A program made the translations under genes and the position numbers. Below the pieces are notes generated by a model. That model ran no database searches. It saw only the letters and a program-made list of their open reading frames with translations, and had not been told where the DNA came from. From an uncultured bacterium (GTDB lineage Bacteria; Bdellovibrionota_C; UBA2361; SZUA-149; CALKYB01), in assembly GCA_938003565.1 (NCBI GenBank), contig CALKYB010000238.1, forward strand, positions 1-5,143: DNA of 5,143 nucleotides, read 5' to 3'. This document shows positions 1-2,306 of this stretch, in pieces (position 1 is the first letter of the stretch; every line of letters starts with the position of its first letter).

Positions 1-121
1 CCAGCTTCTCAATGGCGGAAAACAAATGCTCTATTTACTACTAGACAAAAGCTCCAACCCTGGAGTGGTCTTTGGCGAATTGAGAAAGAATTTTGCCAAT
101 TTAGAAAGGTTCTTCAAATAA
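1..121 (+). CDS. C-terminal fragment of a protein, possibly Roadblock/LC7 domain
   Basis: This is the 3' end of a gene that begins left of the window. The frame starting at base 2 gives 39 codons and a TAA stop at 119-121. The visible tail reads as a hydrophobic beta strand (MLYLLLDK) followed by SSNPGVVFGELRKNF and a final helix. A strand ending in Asp, then S/N-x-G-x-V and an E-L-R/K helix, resembles the last strand and helix of Roadblock/LC7 domains (MglB type). These domains usually dimerise and act on small GTPases such as MglA. That assignment is pattern recall from a short tail and is tentative. The frame itself is supported because the other forward frame open here (from base 1) gives a less protein-like sequence and runs past this stop to a TGA further on. 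A hairpin lies about 10 bases after the stop. Confidence 0.7.
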   Translation, partial: QLLNGGKQMLYLLLDKSSNPGVVFGELRKNFANLERFFK

Positions 122-131
122 CCTCAAAAAT

Positions 132-149
132 AAGGAGAGAGCACTCCTT
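132..149. terminator. Candidate hairpin terminator after the first gene
   Basis: A perfect 6-bp stem, AAGGAG (132-137) with CTCCTT (144-149), closes a 6-base loop. It begins 10 bases after the upstream stop. On the plus strand the tail is only moderately T-rich (TTAGATATTG). On the minus strand the stem is followed by TATTTTTGAGG, which is a better U-tract. It could end the upstream gene or act in both directions. The stem is short, so the call is weak. Confidence 0.35.
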
Positions 150-188
150 TAGATATTGATTTAGTAAGCTTTAGTGTTCCCCTCTTCC

Positions 189-242
189 TTTTTCTTAAAG
201 TTAGGTGAGTTCTCGGCTCCCAACTGGAGATTCTAAGGAAAA
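189..242 (+). ncRNA. Possible folded RNA segment
   Basis: Bases 189-197 (TTTTTCTTA) can pair with 234-242 (TAAGGAAAA) over 9 pairs with one G-U. Inside this, 199-209 can pair with 217-225 over 9 pairs with two single-base bulges, closing a 7-base loop. The result is a two-storey hairpin. No known RNA family is recognised. AT-rich DNA produces such folds by chance, so this only marks a segment with above-average pairing potential. Confidence 0.2.
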
Positions 243-315
243 TATTATTTTTAAGATTAAATTGCTGTAATCCCTACAAGTCTATTAACTAAACCTAACC
301 TTTATAAAGAGCCCC

Positions 316-339
316 AGTGGCGCTTGAACAGCCCCCACT
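316..339. repeat. Small hairpin AGTGG/CCACT
   Basis: AGTGG (316-320) pairs with CCACT (335-339) around a 14-base loop that can add two more G-C pairs (322-323 with 331-332). It lies 15 bases left of the 354-464 inverted-repeat segment and may belong to the same folded or mobile unit. It is a short stem and easily produced by chance. Confidence 0.2.
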
Positions 340-353
340 AGAGGCGAAGACAC

Positions 354-464
354 CTAAGCGTTCACAAAATCCTCAAATCCGACCAGGTTTTGACCATAAT
401 AAAGAAGCTCTGAATTTAGGGGATTTTTCATGTAAAATTAATTTCTATCGCGGTGAACGCTTAC
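354..464. repeat. Inverted-repeat-bounded segment, possible IS66-like MITE remnant or structured RNA
   Basis: TAAGCGTTCAC at 355-365 is repeated in perfect inverted form at 453-463, with 87 bases between. Read inward on the minus strand, the right end is GTAAGCGTTCACCGCG. The left end is CTAAGCGTTCACAAAA. From memory of the family, IS66-type insertion sequences have ends beginning GTAA, often GTAAGCG, so this may be a tiny non-autonomous derivative. Against this, the left outermost base is C rather than G, no 8-bp target duplication flanks the segment (GAAGACAC against AAATTGCT), and no transposase is present. An inner stem, AAAATCCTC (366-374) with GGGGATTTT (419-427, one G-U), directly abuts the left arm. 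This would also suit a folded RNA. Confidence 0.35.
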
Positions 465-572
465 AAATTGCTAGATCAGACCAAAATTGATACATAGTTC
501 CACTTGGCTTTGCCTCAAAACCTTGTTTCCAATAATTAGTCGATCCTTTGATATCCTGGACCGCTGGTTTCT

Positions 573-601
573 TTGGCCAGGGTTAGCCCCGTATTTATAT
601 T
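573..601 (+). promoter_or_regulatory. Candidate sigma70-type promoter for the dsbA-like gene
   Basis: TTGGCC (573-578, 4 of 6 bases of TTGACA) and TATATT (596-601, 5 of 6 bases of TATAAT) are separated by exactly 17 bases. Transcription would begin near 608 and give a leader of about 110 bases before the ATG at 718. This leader would contain the paired palindromes at 626-649 and the T-run hairpin at 673-706. No experimental support is available from sequence alone. Confidence 0.35.
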
Positions 602-625
602 TCACCTCGACCCCCACTGTGTTTG

Positions 626-649
626 CTCAATTGAGTTTACTCATTTGAG
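626..649. promoter_or_regulatory. Two tandem palindromes, possible operator
   Basis: CTCAATTGAG (626-635) is a perfect 10-bp palindrome. CTCATTTGAG (640-649) is the same sequence with one change, with centres 14 bases apart. An overlapping palindrome, TGAGT-TT-ACTCA (632-643), sits between them. Duplicate near-identical dyads just downstream of a predicted promoter and about 70 bases before a start codon are typical of paired binding sites for a dimeric regulator. The regulator is unknown. Confidence 0.4.
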
Positions 650-672
650 GGAAGAAAGAATGGTTATGGTCT

Positions 673-706
673 AGGCTTCCTTGAAGGTAATTTGGAAGTT
701 TTTTTT
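673..706 (+). terminator. Terminator-like hairpin with T8 tail directly before the dsbA-like gene
   Basis: AGGCTTCC (673-680) can pair with GGAAGTTT (694-701), eight pairs including two G-U. The stem merges into a run of eight T (699-706), leaving 11 bases before the ATG at 718. The alternative hairpin CTTC (676-679) with GAAG (683-686) would exclude the first. A terminator placed inside a leader suggests attenuation, or simply the end of a transcript coming from the left. The stem is G-U rich and has a 13-base loop, so it may be weak. Confidence 0.35.
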
Positions 707-717
707 AGAGAAACATT

Positions 718-1323
718 ATGATTCAAACAATCGAAATTTTTTATTCTTTTCAATGCCCTTATTCTTATCTTGCAATAGATAGACTCACTCAACTCGAGAG
801 TAAGTTTGATATAAAAGTCCTTTGGCAACCATTCTCTGGCAAAGCTGCTGGACAATCTGGTGGGCATCAGATGTCTCAAGAACGCTCTAGCTATGTTAGA
901 GAAGACGTTGTGAGACTAGCAAAGGCAATGGAAATGCCCTTAGTAATGAAGGGTGATTGGCCTGAAGAAAGTTTTGACCCTGAAAAGAGTACCAGAGGAG
1001 CAGTTGTCGCTGGAGACTTAGAAATAAGTTTGGAATACAATATCAAAATGTTTCATCGCTGGTGGGGAGAAGGACAAGACGCCAATGAACAAGATTTTTT
1101 CATTGAACTTTGTGAAGATTTAGATTTAGATCCTAATGAATTTGCTGGACGAATCAGCACTACTGATACCCGAGAAAGAGTTAAAGGAATTTTCAAAAGA
1201 GGCAGAAAACTTGGCGTTTTTGAAACTCCAACAATTGTCATCGGTGAAGAAAGATTCCATGGTCTCGATAGAATCGCAATGGCTGAAGAAAGACTTCTTG
1301 AGCTTGGAATAAGTCGAAAATAA
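718..1323 (+). CDS. DsbA-family thioredoxin-fold protein, HCCA-isomerase-like (CPYS motif)
   Basis: A 201-residue protein, predicted cytosolic because no signal peptide is visible. After the first strand (residues 3-9) comes FQCPYSYLAIDRL, with the active-site CPYS at 13-16. The helical insert spans roughly 50-150 and includes HRWWGEGQD near 113-121. The C-terminal part, GVFETPTIVIGEERFHGLDRI (166-186), holds the cis-proline (ETPT, Pro171) and the G-x-D-R signature of 2-hydroxychromene-2-carboxylate isomerase/kappa-GST-like members of the DSBA domain family. Typical HCCA isomerases have SPYSYL, while FrnE-type members have CPWC. This protein has Cys13 in the first position and Ser16 in the fourth, so it cannot form a CXXC disulfide. 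A glutathione-dependent isomerase or reductase role is inferred, and the substrate is unknown. The start at 718 fits the family N-terminus. Only a weak AGAG (707-710) precedes it. Confidence 0.9.
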   Translation: MIQTIEIFYSFQCPYSYLAIDRLTQLESKFDIKVLWQPFSGKAAGQSGGHQMSQERSSYVREDVVRLAKAMEMPLVMKGDWPEESFDPEKSTRGAVVAGDLEISLEYNIKMFHRWWGEGQDANEQDFFIELCEDLDLDPNEFAGRISTTDTRERVKGIFKRGRKLGVFETPTIVIGEERFHGLDRIAMAEERLLELGISRK

Positions 1324-1339
1324 ATAGCTTCAAAGCTAT
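1324..1339. repeat. Short hairpin between the dsbA-like gene and rsmE
   Basis: ATAGCT and AGCTAT form a perfect 6-bp stem around TCAA, starting at the base after the TAA stop (1321-1323). The tail GAAGTTTTCC has only four T. It may be a weak terminator or a processing or stabilising hairpin. Given the 42-base gap, read-through into rsmE seems likely. Confidence 0.3.
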
Positions 1340-1365
1340 GAAGTTTTCCTACTGATATTTTTTCG

Positions 1366-2208
1366 ATGCAACTGCCTCGAGCTATTTGGTCGGACACACA
1401 CACCCTCTCCTGCGGAGACACAGCTGAACTTGCTGGAGAGGAGTTTCATCACCTAATAAAAGTAAAACGAATTGAAAAAGGGCGGGAAATTGAGATTTTC
1501 CACCTCAAAGATAAAAAATTTTTCTTAGCTGAGATCACTGAGATCCATAAGACAAAACTTGTTTTTCAAATTACTAGTCTCCTAGATAAACCTGATTTGA
1601 AATCAGTGACTCTTCTCTGCGGTTTACCTGAGCTTCCTGTCGCGGACAGAATTATAGAAAAATGTGGTGAAATAGGTTTAGAGAAAGTTATATTTTTTCT
1701 AGCTAACAGGTCTCAAGGTTTCTCAAAAAATAAAATCAATGAGCGTAGACTTGAGCGCTGGAATAAAATAGCGATATCAGCCTTTAAGCAATCTTTGCAA
1801 ACAAAGATTCTTGAGGTGGTGTTTTATGAAAGCTTGGAATCAGCTATAGAAAATATAAACCCGCTAAATTTACACAAATGGGTACTACACCCCGAATCAG
1901 GTGAAGGTAGTCAATCAATTGACTTTTTTTCTTCACAAAACCCCAACTTCCCAAACAACACCTTCCAAAATAACCTTAATAATACCAAAGCCTTACGAAC
2001 CACCAAACCTAGTTGCAAAATCCCCCTTGAGATTAATGATCCAAGTGCCGAAACTCATATAGTAGTTGGACCGGAGGGAGGATTGAGTGATCGGGAATTT
2101 GAATTTTTAAAATCAAATAAATTTCGTCACTGCAACTTAGGCAGAGGTATTCTCAGGGTAGAAACCGCTGCAGTTCTCGCTTCCGGCATAGCAATACTAG
2201 GGAAGTGA
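1366..2208 (+). CDS. rsmE: 16S rRNA (uracil(1498)-N3)-methyltransferase RsmE
   Basis: RsmE uses S-adenosylmethionine to methylate N3 of U1498 in 16S rRNA, in the decoding region of the small subunit, and acts in the cytoplasm. The N-terminal PUA-like domain (about 1-72) opens with MQLPRAIW and has FHHLIKVKRIEKG (27-39). The SPOUT methyltransferase domain follows. It has the ANRSQ motif (113-117), ERRLERWNKIAISAFKQS (126-143), VGPEGG (234-239) and LGRGILRVETAA (258-269), the last two forming the knotted SAM-binding site. These motifs are intact, so the enzyme is probably active. The length is 280 residues against about 240-250 usual. The excess is an Asn/Ser/Pro-rich insert near 184-221, just before the last SPOUT motifs. 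The ATG at 1366 matches the usual family start, and an in-frame TGA at 1339 limits extension. No clear ribosome binding site precedes it. Confidence 0.95.
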   Translation: MQLPRAIWSDTHTLSCGDTAELAGEEFHHLIKVKRIEKGREIEIFHLKDKKFFLAEITEIHKTKLVFQITSLLDKPDLKSVTLLCGLPELPVADRIIEKCGEIGLEKVIFFLANRSQGFSKNKINERRLERWNKIAISAFKQSLQTKILEVVFYESLESAIENINPLNLHKWVLHPESGEGSQSIDFFSSQNPNFPNNTFQNNLNNTKALRTTKPSCKIPLEINDPSAETHIVVGPEGGLSDREFEFLKSNKFRHCNLGRGILRVETAAVLASGIAILGK

Positions 2209-2221
2209 ATAGTCTTCCCTA
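2198..2221. terminator. Hairpin overlapping the rsmE stop
   Basis: TAGGGAAG (2198-2205) and CTTCCCTA (2214-2221) form a perfect 8-bp stem whose 8-base loop contains the rsmE TGA (2206-2208). AAAAGG follows rather than a T-run, so it is not a canonical intrinsic terminator. It could stabilise the 3' end of the mRNA or serve as a weak, U-tract-free terminator. Confidence 0.35.
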
Positions 2222-2231
2222 AAAGGTTATC

Positions 2232-2252
2232 AATTTTGACTTTGTCAAAATT
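2232..2252. repeat. Perfect 9-bp hairpin in the rsmE/zinc-ribbon gene gap
   Basis: AATTTTGAC (2232-2240) and GTCAAAATT (2244-2252) pair perfectly around TTT. The stem is AT-rich and followed by ATAAAAAC, so it is a poor terminator on the plus strand. It overlaps the candidate -35 element of the next gene and could instead be an operator-like dyad. Confidence 0.35.
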
Positions 2253-2269
2253 ATAAAAACAATTAAGAT
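2242..2269 (+). promoter_or_regulatory. Weak promoter candidate for the large zinc-ribbon gene
   Basis: TTGTCA (2242-2247, 5 of 6 bases of TTGACA) and TAAGAT (2264-2269, 4 of 6 bases of TATAAT) are 16 bases apart. Initiation near 2276 would leave a leader of about 30 bases. The -35 element lies in the right arm of the 2232-2252 dyad, so a protein bound there would block it. Confidence 0.3.
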
Positions 2270-2273
2270 TTTT

Positions 2274-2288
2274 GCCAAAGGTTTTGGC
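2274..2288 (+). terminator. Small hairpin with T-rich tail before the large gene
   Basis: GCCAAA (2274-2279) and TTTGGC (2283-2288) pair around GGT and are followed by TAGTTTTTA. This is the most terminator-like of the three hairpins after rsmE, but the stem is only 6 bp. It could separate rsmE transcription from the next gene, or it could fold in that gene's leader. Confidence 0.3.
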
Positions 2289-2306
2289 TAGTTTTTAAGC
2301 TAGATT

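Larger units (their letters stand above)
122..717. other. 596-base intergenic region with several inverted repeats, no convincing gene
   Basis: No open frame on either strand looks like a complete protein here. One minus-strand frame between about 310 and 580 contains protein-like stretches, but in-frame stops break it. I looked for tRNA T-loop signatures and for conserved motifs of RNase P RNA, tmRNA, SRP RNA, T-box leaders and cobalamin riboswitches, and found no acceptable match. The region does contain several inverted repeats and a plausible promoter and operator area, listed separately. It may hold an unrecognised structured RNA, the remnant of a small mobile element, or only leader DNA for the downstream gene. 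Confidence 0.6.

Noticed and set aside
311..345. Cobalamin riboswitch on the minus strand, suggested by GCCACTG
   Set aside because: Only this heptamer matches. The other conserved boxes of the aptamer are not present at suitable distances.
445..465. T-box leader suggested by CGCGGTGAACGC
   Set aside because: The required conserved core with a GGTGG-type antiterminator arm is missing and no aminoacyl-tRNA or amino-acid gene follows.
310..580. Possible decayed minus-strand gene with protein-like stretches
   Set aside because: The frame contains several in-frame stops, no recognisable domain, and no more openness than chance would allow. It was not called a pseudogene.
664..879. 71-codon minus-strand frame over the dsbA-like start
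   Set aside because: It is a shadow of the conserved DSBA-domain gene and shows no independent support.
1053..1421. 122-codon minus-strand frame
   Set aside because: It spans the end of the dsbA-like gene and the start of rsmE, both strongly supported on the other strand.
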